DNA of 64,000 bases. Origin: Leptolyngbya sp. NIES-2104. Its GTDB lineage: Bacteria; Cyanobacteriota; Cyanobacteriia; Leptolyngbyales; Leptolyngbyaceae. Location of the stretch: contig NZ_BBWW01000001.1 in assembly GCF_001485215.1 (NCBI RefSeq), forward strand, positions 62,001-126,000, read 5' to 3'. The translations under genes and the position numbers were made by a program. The notes beneath the pieces are model-generated. The model was not told where the DNA came from. It was given only the letters and a program-made list of their open reading frames with translations, and searched no databases. Below are positions 8,599 to 16,777 of the stretch, in pieces. Numbering within the stretch: the stretch's first letter is position 1; each line of letters begins with the position of its first letter.

Positions 8599-10296
8599 CT
8601 ACTTCCCGCTCTGAACTTCCTCTAATCGCTGTTTCAACTGCCAAGTCTGATCTTGCGAGAACTCCAAAATCATTTGATGATATTTTGCTAACGTCGATCG
8701 ATGTCCCACACTCAAGAACGTCGTACCAATTCGCTCTAGATGTTCATATAGCTGTTCCTCGTTCGCCTGATCGAGTGCGCTGGTCGCTTCATCGAGAATT
8801 GCATAATCTGGTTTATTCAACAACAATCGCGCAAAGGTAAGCCGCTGTTGTTCTCCCAGCGATAACACATCTGACCAATCCCGTTGCGCTTCAAAGCCAC
8901 CGAATCGATCGACTAAATCCCCTAAGTTGACTTGCTCTAAAATCTGTTGAAGCTGAGCATCTTCGATTTCGAGTTCACGATTTGGATAAAGCAACTGATC
9001 GCGCAATGTTCCCAGCACCATATACGGGCGTTGGGGTAGAAATAAGACTCGATCGATCTGCGGACGCACGATCGTACCTTCGCCAGCATTCCACAGACCC
9101 GCGATCGCTCTTAGCAACGAACTTTTTCCGCAACCACTCGCACCCATCACTAGCACACCTTGATTCTCAGGAAGCTCGATCGACAAATCTCGAACTAAGG
9201 TACGCTGACGATTCGGAGTTAGTAGCGTGAGATGTTCGATCGATAGTCGATCGCCTCCGATCGTTTGAATGGTAGATTCTTTTGAATCATTCTCTTGTTC
9301 AAGGAATGCTGCAAAGCTATACAAACGGTTGATTCCAGCACCAAAAGTCGTTAATGCTTGGAATCGAGCAACAACGACATTTAAGGAGAAAAAGACGCGA
9401 ATAAATGCGCCTTGAGCTTCAGTGACTTTACCAACTTCCATTTCTCCCGCAAAGATCGCAGGAGCAACTACCAGCGCAGGCAGAATGAACGGGATAAACT
9501 CATAAGCATTCGTTAAAACATTAAGATTCAGTTCCCAAATTAGCAAGCGTTTAACATTCTCAAACACTTCTAGAAAACGTCCTTTGACTTGGTTCGATTC
9601 TTGATCTTCCCCTCGGTAAAATGCGATCGCTTCTGCATTCTCACGAATTCGCACCAAGCTAAATCGAAAATCCGCTTCTTTTTTCAACTGCTCAAAGTTC
9701 AACCGCACCAAAGGTTTACCAAATACAAACGTCGTCACCACTGTTCCGATAACGGCATACAATACCAGAAAAATTACCAGCGGTTTCGAGATAGTCCAAA
9801 GCACACCACTAAACGCAATCACAGATAGCACCGATTCAACCAGAACCAGTAAAAAGGTCAGTGATTCTTGAGTAAAGCTACGAACATCTTCAGCAATTCG
9901 CTGATCAGGGTTATCGATCTCAGGATTGGCAGTTAGCGCATAGTAAGATCGATCGCGAAAATAATTGTCCACAAACCGCTTCGTCAGCCATTGTCGCCAC
10001 TGCAAACTTAAGCGATCGCGTAAATATCGATAGCCCGCCAGCAACGGCGCATACACAACCAGCACTCCAATAAATACGAGCACCGTTTCCCAAAATCGCG
10101 GTTCATCACGAGCGGATAAGGATGAGATTAAGACCCCTCGCTTATTGTTGAGAATCACGCTCAAGCCCGTATAAGCCAGCAAAAACAGCACAACTCCGAG
10201 TAAAAAGCCTCGCGCTTTCCATTTCTCGTCACCTTGCCAATACGGTTTTGCGATCGCCCAAAATTGCTGAAACACTTTGAAGTTCAATCGATCCAT
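8599..10296 (-). CDS. ABC exporter, SbmA/BacA-ABCD4 type (permease fused to ATPase)
   Basis: A half-transporter of about 565 residues: an N-terminal membrane domain of the ABC_membrane_2/SbmA-BacA family (about 1-320, opening FNFKVFQQFWAIAKPYW) and a C-terminal ATPase with Walker A GASGCGKSS (about 380), signature LSLGEQQRL and Walker B YAILDEATSALD. Members transport peptides, fatty acyl-CoA or cobalamin; the substrate here cannot be read. It should work as a homodimer in the inner membrane. The ATG at 10296 fits the family start; a TTG at 10320 with AAGGAG just upstream would add eight residues. Confidence 0.88.
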   Translation of the reverse strand: MDRLNFKVFQQFWAIAKPYWQGDEKWKARGFLLGVVLFLLAYTGLSVILNNKRGVLISSLSARDEPRFWETVLVFIGVLVVYAPLLAGYRYLRDRLSLQWRQWLTKRFVDNYFRDRSYYALTANPEIDNPDQRIAEDVRSFTQESLTFLLVLVESVLSVIAFSGVLWTISKPLVIFLVLYAVIGTVVTTFVFGKPLVRLNFEQLKKEADFRFSLVRIRENAEAIAFYRGEDQESNQVKGRFLEVFENVKRLLIWELNLNVLTNAYEFIPFILPALVVAPAIFAGEMEVGKVTEAQGAFIRVFFSLNVVVARFQALTTFGAGINRLYSFAAFLEQENDSKESTIQTIGGDRLSIEHLTLLTPNRQRTLVRDLSIELPENQGVLVMGASGCGKSSLLRAIAGLWNAGEGTIVRPQIDRVLFLPQRPYMVLGTLRDQLLYPNRELEIEDAQLQQILEQVNLGDLVDRFGGFEAQRDWSDVLSLGEQQRLTFARLLLNKPDYAILDEATSALDQANEEQLYEHLERIGTTFLSVGHRSTLAKYHQMILEFSQDQTWQLKQRLEEVQSGK

Positions 10297-10481
10297 GTTT
10301 TGTCTTAGAAACGCTGCCAATTCTCCTTAGCGTAAGGGGATCGATCGGACTTGTAACCCTCTAATCGACAGACTCCAGTTAAAAGTGATGTTCTACACCT
10401 GTGGATGAACTATCAAATCGCTCGATCGAATTTGTAGCGGTTAATGAACACTTCAATCACCATAACTGCGCTTTTAAGGAA

Positions 10482-10554
10482 TGGAGCTAAGGGGAGTCGA
10501 ACCCCTGACCTTCTCAATGCCATTGAGACGCGCTACCAACTGCGCTATAGCCCC
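10482..10554 (-). tRNA. tRNA-Ala (anticodon GGC)
   Basis: A 73-base cloverleaf on the minus strand. The anticodon stem TCTCA/TGAGA encloses the loop ATGGCAT, giving anticodon GGC. The acceptor stem GGGGCTA/TAGCTCC contains the G3-U70 wobble pair that marks alanine tRNAs, and the T arm AGGGG-TTCGACT-CCCCT is intact. The 3' CCA is not encoded. Confidence 0.97.
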
Positions 10555-10622
10555 GAATTGTTTTTATCTTACTGTATTTCTCGGTTTCGCAAACTCTTCA
10601 AATGTTAGAGAATGCTGAAGCT

Positions 10623-11120
10623 CTATTCTAAAGGTAAACGATCGAAGACTTGTTCAACAATTCGCTTGGTCTTATCTTCCAAAAGATTCCAGTCCACCTC
10701 GCCCGTTTCATCGAATAAACTGGTATCGACTTCGACCGGAAAATCATCGCTCCACTCGCCGTCCTGCGATCGAAAACAAATCTGATAGCACAACGCCCAC
10801 AAATCGACCTTGATTTGGCGATCGTTCTTTTCTAGCTGTAATTCATACCCTGGATAAGGTGAGGGCAAATGAGACAGCGTTTTCTCAATCTCTGCGGCTT
10901 GTTCGGGTGGAGCGGTTTCGAGTTGCTGCTGAAGTTCAAAGACTCGCGCTTTTGTTTCGTCGGGGATGTCGTCCGCCCAAACCTGGACATCGCGATATTG
11001 TCCGCGCCACGTTGAGGCATCAAGCTGTTTGCGTAAATTGTCAATCAGGCGAATAAAGGCAGGCTGCATCAATAAGTCTGCCTGTTGCCAGGTTTCGATC
11101 GTTGCAAATCTCGGCTTCAT
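10623..11120 (-). CDS. Conserved cyanobacterial protein of unknown function
   Basis: A 165-residue soluble protein without signal peptide or membrane segment. It begins MKPRFATIETWQQADLLMQP and has an acidic, tryptophan-containing C-terminal half (DGEWSDDFPVEVDTSLFD, then VDWNLLEDKTKRIVEQVF). The general layout resembles conserved cyanobacterial hypothetical proteins. It is divergent from fmt, 53 bases away, so the two may share a promoter region. No catalytic motif is recognised. Confidence 0.75.
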   Translation of the reverse strand: MKPRFATIETWQQADLLMQPAFIRLIDNLRKQLDASTWRGQYRDVQVWADDIPDETKARVFELQQQLETAPPEQAAEIEKTLSHLPSPYPGYELQLEKNDRQIKVDLWALCYQICFRSQDGEWSDDFPVEVDTSLFDETGEVDWNLLEDKTKRIVEQVFDRLPLE

Positions 11121-11173
11121 AAGATCACAATATCAGCTTGAATTAAGTGTAGAACGTCTGTCGGGAGCGAAAC

Positions 11174-12133
11174 ATGAAAATTGTCTTTTTTGGTACGCCA
11201 CAATTCGCTGTGCCGACGTTGGAAGCGTTGCTAAAGTCGGATGTTGAAGTGATGGCAGTGGTGACACAACCGGATAAGCGACGAGGACGCGGAAACGAAT
11301 TGTCGCCATCTCCGGTAAAGTCGATCGCGCTTGCTCATGAGCTTCCGGTATGGCAGCCGAAGAGCGTCAAGAAAGATGCGGAAACGTTGGAAAAACTGCG
11401 ATCGCTCAATGCTGATTTTTTCGTCGTGATTGCTTACGGGCAAATTCTGTCGCAGGAAATTCTCGATATGCCGAAATTTGGCTGTATCAATGTTCACGGG
11501 TCGATTTTGCCGAAGTATCGGGGGGCGGCTCCGATTCAGTGGTGTCTCTATCGTGGAGAGACGGAAACCGGAATTACGACGATGCTTATGGATGCGGGCA
11601 TGGATACAGGGGCGATGTTGTTGAAGGCAACAACGCCGATCGCTCCTTTTGATACGGCTCAAGATTTGGCAATTCGACTGAGTGCGATCGGGGCAGATTT
11701 GCTGATTGAAACCTTGCAGAAATTCACAGAGATTCAGCCGACTCCGCAGGATAACGATCAGGCGACTTATGCACCCTTGATTAAAAAACCGGATTATGAA
11801 TTGGATTGGTCAAGAAGTGCGATCGAGCTTCATAATCAAATTCGCGGATTTTTCCCCAACTGTTCAGCGACCTTTCGAGGTAGTGCGCTGAAAGTCCTGA
11901 AAACAATTCCACTCAAACCCGGATGGATGCCTGAAGAACTGGAGAATTTTGAATCTGAACCGTTATCGCCTGGTGAAGTGGTGGGAGTGATCAAGAACTG
12001 GGGGGCAGTGGTTCAAACGGGCAGAGGGATGATGTTACTCAAAGAAGTTCAACTCTCAGGCAAGCGACCTCAGTCCGGTTGGGATTTTGCCAACGGAACG
12101 AGAATCGCGATCGCAGAAAAATTACTTCCTTGA
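11174..12133 (+). CDS. fmt: Methionyl-tRNA formyltransferase
   Basis: Formylates the initiator Met-tRNA using 10-formyl-tetrahydrofolate. Catalytic Asn and His are in [18 protein letters not shown] (about residues 107-124) and the catalytic Asp in [12 protein letters not shown]. The C-terminal OB-like domain covers about 210-319 ([17 protein letters not shown] onward). Length of 319 is usual. Its last 12 bases overlap the convergent DUF6464 gene. Confidence 0.97.
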   Translation: MKIVFFGTPQFAVPTLEALLKSDVEVMAVVTQPDKRRGRGNELSPSPVKSIALAHELPVWQPKSVKKDAETLEKLRSLNADFFVVIAYGQILSQEILDMPKFGCINVHGSILPKYRGAAPIQWCLYRGETETGITTMLMDAGMDTGAMLLKATTPIAPFDTAQDLAIRLSAIGADLLIETLQKFTEIQPTPQDNDQATYAPLIKKPDYELDWSRSAIELHNQIRGFFPNCSATFRGSALKVLKTIPLKPGWMPEELENFESEPLSPGEVVGVIKNWGAVVQTGRGMMLLKEVQLSGKRPQSGWDFANGTRIAIAEKLLP

Positions 12134-12478
12134 ACGGTAAGATCGACAGCCCTCACAGGGACCATCGGGATTAACCGCACAGCGTAAAATCTCCGATCGC
12201 GCATTAAATTCACACGTCACATCGCCTAGCATCCAGCGACCTTCGACTAAAGACCGCTCGATCGGACGTTGTGCCGTTTGGACGTAGAGGGCGACTTTGT
12301 GTAAACGATAGCGCCCGGATTTGAGTTGATAGCGGTGACGACGTTCTAAAACGGCGTAGGTCTGACCCTCCAAATCAAAATAGGCTCCCGGCTGTGGTGA
12401 CCAATCGAGTTGGACATTGCCGAGCGATCGACGAGGATGGGTCAGAATCACCTCTGTAGGAAGGATGTCTTGCTCCAT
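12122..12478 (-). CDS. DUF6464 family protein
   Basis: A 118-residue protein with a C-terminal cysteine cluster ([15 protein letters not shown]) that could bind metal, preceded by a beta-rich part ([22 protein letters not shown] without its full length quoted). This layout matches the cyanobacteria-specific DUF6464 family as I know it. Function is unknown. It overlaps the fmt stop tail-to-tail by 12 bases. Confidence 0.75.
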   Translation of the reverse strand: MEQDILPTEVILTHPRRSLGNVQLDWSPQPGAYFDLEGQTYAVLERRHRYQLKSGRYRLHKVALYVQTAQRPIERSLVEGRWMLGDVTCEFNARSEILRCAVNPDGPCEGCRSYRSRK

Positions 12479-12573
12479 GAAATGTGATTTAGCAAACTCA
12501 CAGTTATTCGATGGTATCGCACGAGCGGAGCGACCCGGATTGAGTTTAGATTATGCACAGAATTGCAAATATC

Positions 12574-14082
12574 CTACCGTCGAGCGCCAAACCAAGGATT
12601 GATTTGAAGTACGCCGCTCGGTCTGAAGACGACCTTAAAGGAGGCAGCAGGTTCAGCCGGAGCGTTTGGATCGATCGGCTTTCCTAACTGGGGAAGCGGT
12701 GTATCTTTAGCGAATTCGTTGGCGGGTGGATTCTCTGGCTGGAATCCTGCGATCGAGCCATCGGGTTTGACGCGGACTCGAAACACGAGATCTTTGTCAA
12801 ACGGTGGTCTGCCTTTCCAGTTTTGGTCGAGCGCGTCGTAGAGTTTGGGCTGTAGATTTTCTAAGGTTGTGCGATCTGTTAATTCCGTTCCCGTAATGGC
12901 AACAGCAGTAGGACTCGGAGACGCACTCGCGACTGGGCTAGGAGATGGACTCGCAACCGGACTTTCGTTGGCGGTCGGACTCGGAGGAACGACGGAACTA
13001 TTGGTGCTAACTGGTGTGACTTCAAAGTTGCCTTGAGGCTTGAAGACGACGCGATACTGCGCCAACGGTTCAGATGAGGGTGTACTGCCACTCGCGGGAA
13101 TGTAGAGCAAATCGAGTAAGGGGGTTTGTCTTGCTCGATCGAGTGCCGCAGGGGTTTCCGCTTTGAAGCCGACAACATCACCGTTGCGAGCGACTCCGAC
13201 CCGGTAGGCTAATTCTTCGGTGACTTGGGATTGTGTCGTCCAGCGATCGCGAATCTGAGCACTTAAGCGATCGCTCAAGGTTTTCAGTTCTGACGCATCT
13301 GTAATCGCAGGAGCGGCATTGAGAGCGGCTTCGACTTGAGCAAGATCTGGGGAAGTCGTGGGACTGGGGGAGGCTTGAGCCGTTGGAGAAGTCGTGGGGC
13401 TAACCGTTGGATTCGGGCTGGCTCCTGGGGTTTGATTATTAGAAACCACACCCGGACAATCAGGAGCACCTGGCGATAAGCATTCTGGCGTTTTTACCCG
13501 CATTGTAGGCAGTGAGAAGAACGCGATCGCGGCAAGTGCCAGTCCTGAAACGCCGATCGAAGCCGGAACGACTTGTTTTGCCAAGGGTTCACCAGATCGA
13601 GCATAGCGCTTCGGAACCGGGGAAAGATTCAGCGACCAGTACGGTAACGTTTGCGTATCGGCAACGAATTGATCGATCGCTTCAACCAGATCAAAAAGTT
13701 GAACGGTGGTTAAATCAATCGATCGCTCTTCGCTGTTGGGATTATTCGGGTCTTTCTCGACGATTAAGCGGTGATGAGCGCGATCGAGTCTTTCTAACCG
13801 GACAAAAGAAGGTCGATCGCTGTAGGTATGACGGGGTAAATGAACACTGCTTAAGAATTCTTGAGCGTACAAGCTCACGGCAGTCACTAAACTTTCAAAA
13901 AATTCGCGTCCACCCACTAGCGGCTTTTCTTGTCCAGGAAGATGACATTCCGCATTAATCAACAGCGACATCACCGGGCGCACATCGTACTGCCCAGTTG
14001 CACCCGTATCGGATAACCCTTCTAAAATCAGCGTGCAATTTGGCAGACTATATTGCCGTTGCAGCGTCATTGCGTTCGTCAT
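12574..14082 (-). CDS. DUF4335 domain membrane protein
   Basis: A 502-residue protein. The N-terminal 170 residues (LQRQYSLPNCTLILEGLSD) match the cyanobacterial DUF4335 family. One membrane segment follows (about 172-192, IGVSGLALAAIAFFSLP), then Pro/Ser/Thr-rich linkers alternating with two related domains (about 245-345 and 400-495), each with a Trp-containing start (RDRWTTQ, DQNWKGR) and an FRVRV/YRVGV-G-ingredients strand with DGSIAGFQPENP or GDVVGFKAETPA. The tandem C-terminal repeat suggests an internal duplication. Its start overlaps the DUF3038 stop, so the two are one operon. Confidence 0.82.
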   Translation of the reverse strand: MTNAMTLQRQYSLPNCTLILEGLSDTGATGQYDVRPVMSLLINAECHLPGQEKPLVGGREFFESLVTAVSLYAQEFLSSVHLPRHTYSDRPSFVRLERLDRAHHRLIVEKDPNNPNSEERSIDLTTVQLFDLVEAIDQFVADTQTLPYWSLNLSPVPKRYARSGEPLAKQVVPASIGVSGLALAAIAFFSLPTMRVKTPECLSPGAPDCPGVVSNNQTPGASPNPTVSPTTSPTAQASPSPTTSPDLAQVEAALNAAPAITDASELKTLSDRLSAQIRDRWTTQSQVTEELAYRVGVARNGDVVGFKAETPAALDRARQTPLLDLLYIPASGSTPSSEPLAQYRVVFKPQGNFEVTPVSTNSSVVPPSPTANESPVASPSPSPVASASPSPTAVAITGTELTDRTTLENLQPKLYDALDQNWKGRPPFDKDLVFRVRVKPDGSIAGFQPENPPANEFAKDTPLPQLGKPIDPNAPAEPAASFKVVFRPSGVLQINPWFGARR

Positions 14083-14714
14083 TGCACTTCCCCGTCAAAC
14101 AAACTAATCCAGAGCCGCTGTACGCCAGAGGTTCCCGTACAGAATAAAAGCTGTTCTAATAAATCGAGCGCTAATTCGTTCAATTTTTCATCAGAATTGT
14201 ATGCCAGTACACCCGCTCGTTTTGAATTCATACGGCTGCGGTAATGTGCTCGGAAGCGTTCTAAATATTCCGAAAGACGAAAATGATGATCTGGTGATAA
14301 ATTCTTTTCGCTGAGTTGCTGATATGCCAGTAAAAGTTGCCGAATCAGCACCGTGAGACGACGTGCCAAGTAGCAAGTGACGACCACGAGCGCTTTTGCT
14401 TCTAACAGCGTTAAAGGACGGCGTTGAGCATAGCGGCGGAAAGGATTCGTCGATCGCATTCGCCACAGAGACACGCGATTTTTCAGCACTCCGCGCAAAT
14501 CGAAATCTGATGCCACCGCCAAGATCGCCTCCGATCCCGCTAGATCGAGCGCTTCGATCGCTAACAGCAGCAGATCGATCTGCATTCGGGTACGACGCGG
14601 ACACACGCCTTCTGGGACAGGTGGATCGGGCAGACTGTCCAAAATAATCGGAGTCGAGGGAGGGATCGGAGCAGGTGGACTATTCAACTGCATTACATTC
14701 ACGGAGGCACTCAT
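14079..14714 (-). CDS. DUF3038 domain protein
   Basis: A 211-residue helical protein beginning with a short Pro-rich leader and the segment RRTRMQIDLLLLAIEALDL, the opening of the cyanobacterial DUF3038 family. DUF3038 and DUF4335 genes are usual neighbours; here they overlap by 4 bases, which supports a joint role, still unknown. No membrane segment is obvious. Confidence 0.82.
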   Translation of the reverse strand: MSASVNVMQLNSPPAPIPPSTPIILDSLPDPPVPEGVCPRRTRMQIDLLLLAIEALDLAGSEAILAVASDFDLRGVLKNRVSLWRMRSTNPFRRYAQRRPLTLLEAKALVVVTCYLARRLTVLIRQLLLAYQQLSEKNLSPDHHFRLSEYLERFRAHYRSRMNSKRAGVLAYNSDEKLNELALDLLEQLLFCTGTSGVQRLWISLFDGEVQ

Positions 14715-15127
14715 TCCTTAATTACTCTATTCGTAATGGGGAGTTTGATCGAATCAACCTGACTGAAGACAGAGATGAAATCTCGATCGCTTTCGTCATA
14801 TCGTTCACTGTCTCTCACTACGAATCGCGCATTCCAAATTACGAATTTCCAGCATTTTACCGAAATCTCAGGACAAATCTGTTTTAATCTGTCAAGCCAA
14901 GCAAATTTTGAAGGCGAAGTCAAATTCGTGCCTCCGTAGAGTTGCGGGAACTTGTTCGATTAAATTGTCTTTGCCAAGACAACGACAACGCGAGACGCTG
15001 ATACATTCTGCCAAATTTGCTGCAAGTTCGGCGCAGATTTCTAAACGAAGATGGGACAATAAAAAATGTTGTCTGCCCGATCGTGCGTGGTTTGACCGTG
15101 AGACGTTTTGTAGAGAAGGGATTAGTA
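14715..15127. other. Gene-free stretch between DUF3038 and PsbP-like gene
   Basis: About 410 bases between divergent genes. No convincing small ORF, tRNA or terminator was found. An open frame runs into the PsbP-like gene from 15017, but its sequence does not look like protein and the lipoprotein signal starts at 15128. This stretch probably carries the promoters of both neighbours. Confidence 0.5.
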
Positions 15128-15670
15128 ATGCTCAAACGATTCGTTGCAGTACTGCTGGTTGTACTGGCGCTAGGGTTGCAAGGTTGTGTGTCGGGTGTGG
15201 GTGGACTGAAAAGTTTTGCCGATAGTACAGATGGCTATCGATTTTTGTATCCGAATGGCTGGCTACCTGTGAAAGTCACGAATGGTCCGGACGTTGTGTT
15301 TCATGACATTATCGAGCAGACCGAAAATGTCAGTATGGTGATCAATCCGGTTCCGGGTAAGAAGAAACTGGCGGATTTGGGAACGCCAAGCGAAGTCGGG
15401 TATCAGTTGGGTAAAAGCGCGATCGCGCCTCCCGATTCCGGTCGAACGGCTGAACTGATCAATGCAGATTCGCGAGAAATTGCCGATCGTACTTATTATT
15501 TGCTGGAATACCTGGTGACGTTGCCGAATCAAGAAAAGCGGCACAATTTAGCGAGTGCGATCGTCTATCGCGGCAAATTGTATACCTTGAATGCTTCGAC
15601 ATCCGAAGATCGCTGGGAAAAAATGGCTCCGATTCTGACGAAATCTGTGAAGTCGTTCATGGTGGATTAG
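15128..15670 (+). CDS. PsbP-like lipoprotein (CyanoP type)
   Basis: A 180-residue lipoprotein. The ATG at 15128 gives a clean signal peptide (MLKRFVAVLLVVLALGLQGC) with lipobox LQGC at residues 17-20. The rest is the PsbP fold: FADSTDGYRFLYPNGW, a DVVFHDIIEQTENVSMVI strand pair, and LEYLVTLPNQEKRHN near the end. CyanoP-type proteins sit on the lumenal side of photosystem II and help its assembly. Maf follows after 6 bases. Confidence 0.88.
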   Translation: MLKRFVAVLLVVLALGLQGCVSGVGGLKSFADSTDGYRFLYPNGWLPVKVTNGPDVVFHDIIEQTENVSMVINPVPGKKKLADLGTPSEVGYQLGKSAIAPPDSGRTAELINADSREIADRTYYLLEYLVTLPNQEKRHNLASAIVYRGKLYTLNASTSEDRWEKMAPILTKSVKSFMVD

Positions 15671-15676
15671 ATCGAT

Positions 15677-16336
15677 ATGGTTCCCTTCGTGCTGGCATCG
15701 GCATCCCCCGCCCGTAAGCGCCTGCTTGCGATGGCGGGTATTTCTGCAATGGTGTATCCGAGCGATTTTGATGAGTCGCAGATTCAGATTACTGAACCCG
15801 CGAAATTGGTGCAGATTCTAGCTGAAGGGAAAGCTCGATCGACGATGAAAGTTTTGTTCGATCGACCCTCCGAATTACCGCCCGGATTTTTCTCAACGAC
15901 ACCGGGCTTAATTCTGGGCTGTGATTCGATTTTGTGGATCGATGGCGAAATTCACGGCAAACCAAAAGATCCAGAAGAAGCGATCGCTCGTTGGAAAAAG
16001 ATGCGCGGCAATGTGGGCGAATTGTATACGGGTCATGCGTTTTTACAGCCGTATACGACCGAGCAAGGGGCGTTGATGCCCTATCCGCCACTGGTGAGAA
16101 CTCAGGTGACGCGGGTGTATTTTGCGGAGATTAGCGATCGGCAAATCGAAGCATATATCGCAACGAAAGAACCGTTAAGCTGTGCGGGTTGTTTTGCGCT
16201 CGAAGGTCGGGGTGGATTGTTTGTAGACAAAATCGAGGGCTGTCATACGAATGTGATCGGGTTGAGTTTGCCCTTGTTGCGTCAGATGTTGGCAGAATTA
16301 GGATACGACGTAACCGATTTTTGGCAAGGGAATTAG
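15677..16336 (+). CDS. Maf-like nucleotide pyrophosphatase
   Basis: House-cleaning nucleoside triphosphate pyrophosphatase of the Maf/YhdE/YceF family, 219 residues. Visible motifs: [12 protein letters not shown] at the N-terminus (phosphate-binding loop), [14 protein letters not shown], and the ALEGRGG-F(V)[16 protein letters not shown] region at the C-terminus. It hydrolyses modified or non-canonical NTPs to NMP. It follows the PsbP-like gene closely, and the coiled-coil gene starts 2 bases after it, suggesting one transcript. Confidence 0.93.
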   Translation: MVPFVLASASPARKRLLAMAGISAMVYPSDFDESQIQITEPAKLVQILAEGKARSTMKVLFDRPSELPPGFFSTTPGLILGCDSILWIDGEIHGKPKDPEEAIARWKKMRGNVGELYTGHAFLQPYTTEQGALMPYPPLVRTQVTRVYFAEISDRQIEAYIATKEPLSCAGCFALEGRGGLFVDKIEGCHTNVIGLSLPLLRQMLAELGYDVTDFWQGN

Positions 16337-16338
16337 AG

Positions 16339-16707
16339 ATGTCAGAGCAAAACAATTCCAACGAACCCGAAACCGTTTCTAGTTTGTCTGTAGCGCTCAC
16401 CGAATTTATTAATTATGTCGGTGAGAGCCAGCGTAGAGCTGATGTACGACTTCAAACTTTGGAAGACCGTACCTTCAACCGTTTCGCCCAAGTCAGTGAC
16501 ACACTGTTTGATCTCACTGCAACCGTGCAGGATTTAGCTGGATCGGTGGTACAACTCACTGAGCAAGTTGGTCATCTGACTGGAACAGTTGAGCAAGTCC
16601 TCGATCGCATTGATGAAATGCAATCTGAAATTCGTGGCTTGCAAACTGAGAATCGCCGCATCTTAGAACAGATGGAACGTCGTTTGCCTCCTGAAGAACT
16701 AAACTAA
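16339..16707 (+). CDS. Small coiled-coil protein
   Basis: A 122-residue protein starting MSEQNNSNEPETVSSLSVAL at ATG 16339. From about residue 35 on it is heptad-like (DVRLQTLEDRTFNRFAQV, then repeated VVQLTEQVGHLTGTVEQVLDRI), consistent with a long coiled coil. No other domain is seen. It is tightly linked behind maf. An upstream extension of this frame lies inside maf and was not used. Confidence 0.65.
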   Translation: MSEQNNSNEPETVSSLSVALTEFINYVGESQRRADVRLQTLEDRTFNRFAQVSDTLFDLTATVQDLAGSVVQLTEQVGHLTGTVEQVLDRIDEMQSEIRGLQTENRRILEQMERRLPPEELN

Positions 16708-16777
16708 CGGTGAGTCTAGAAGGCTGGAAATCGTTACACTAAAGAAGTGCAGCCTTCATTACTCTTGATTCCTAACC

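Noticed and set aside
12845-13036. Repetitive plus-strand frame opposite the DUF4335 gene
   Set aside because: Antisense reading of the Pro/Ser-rich linker; Gly-Leu repeats arise from the linker codons.
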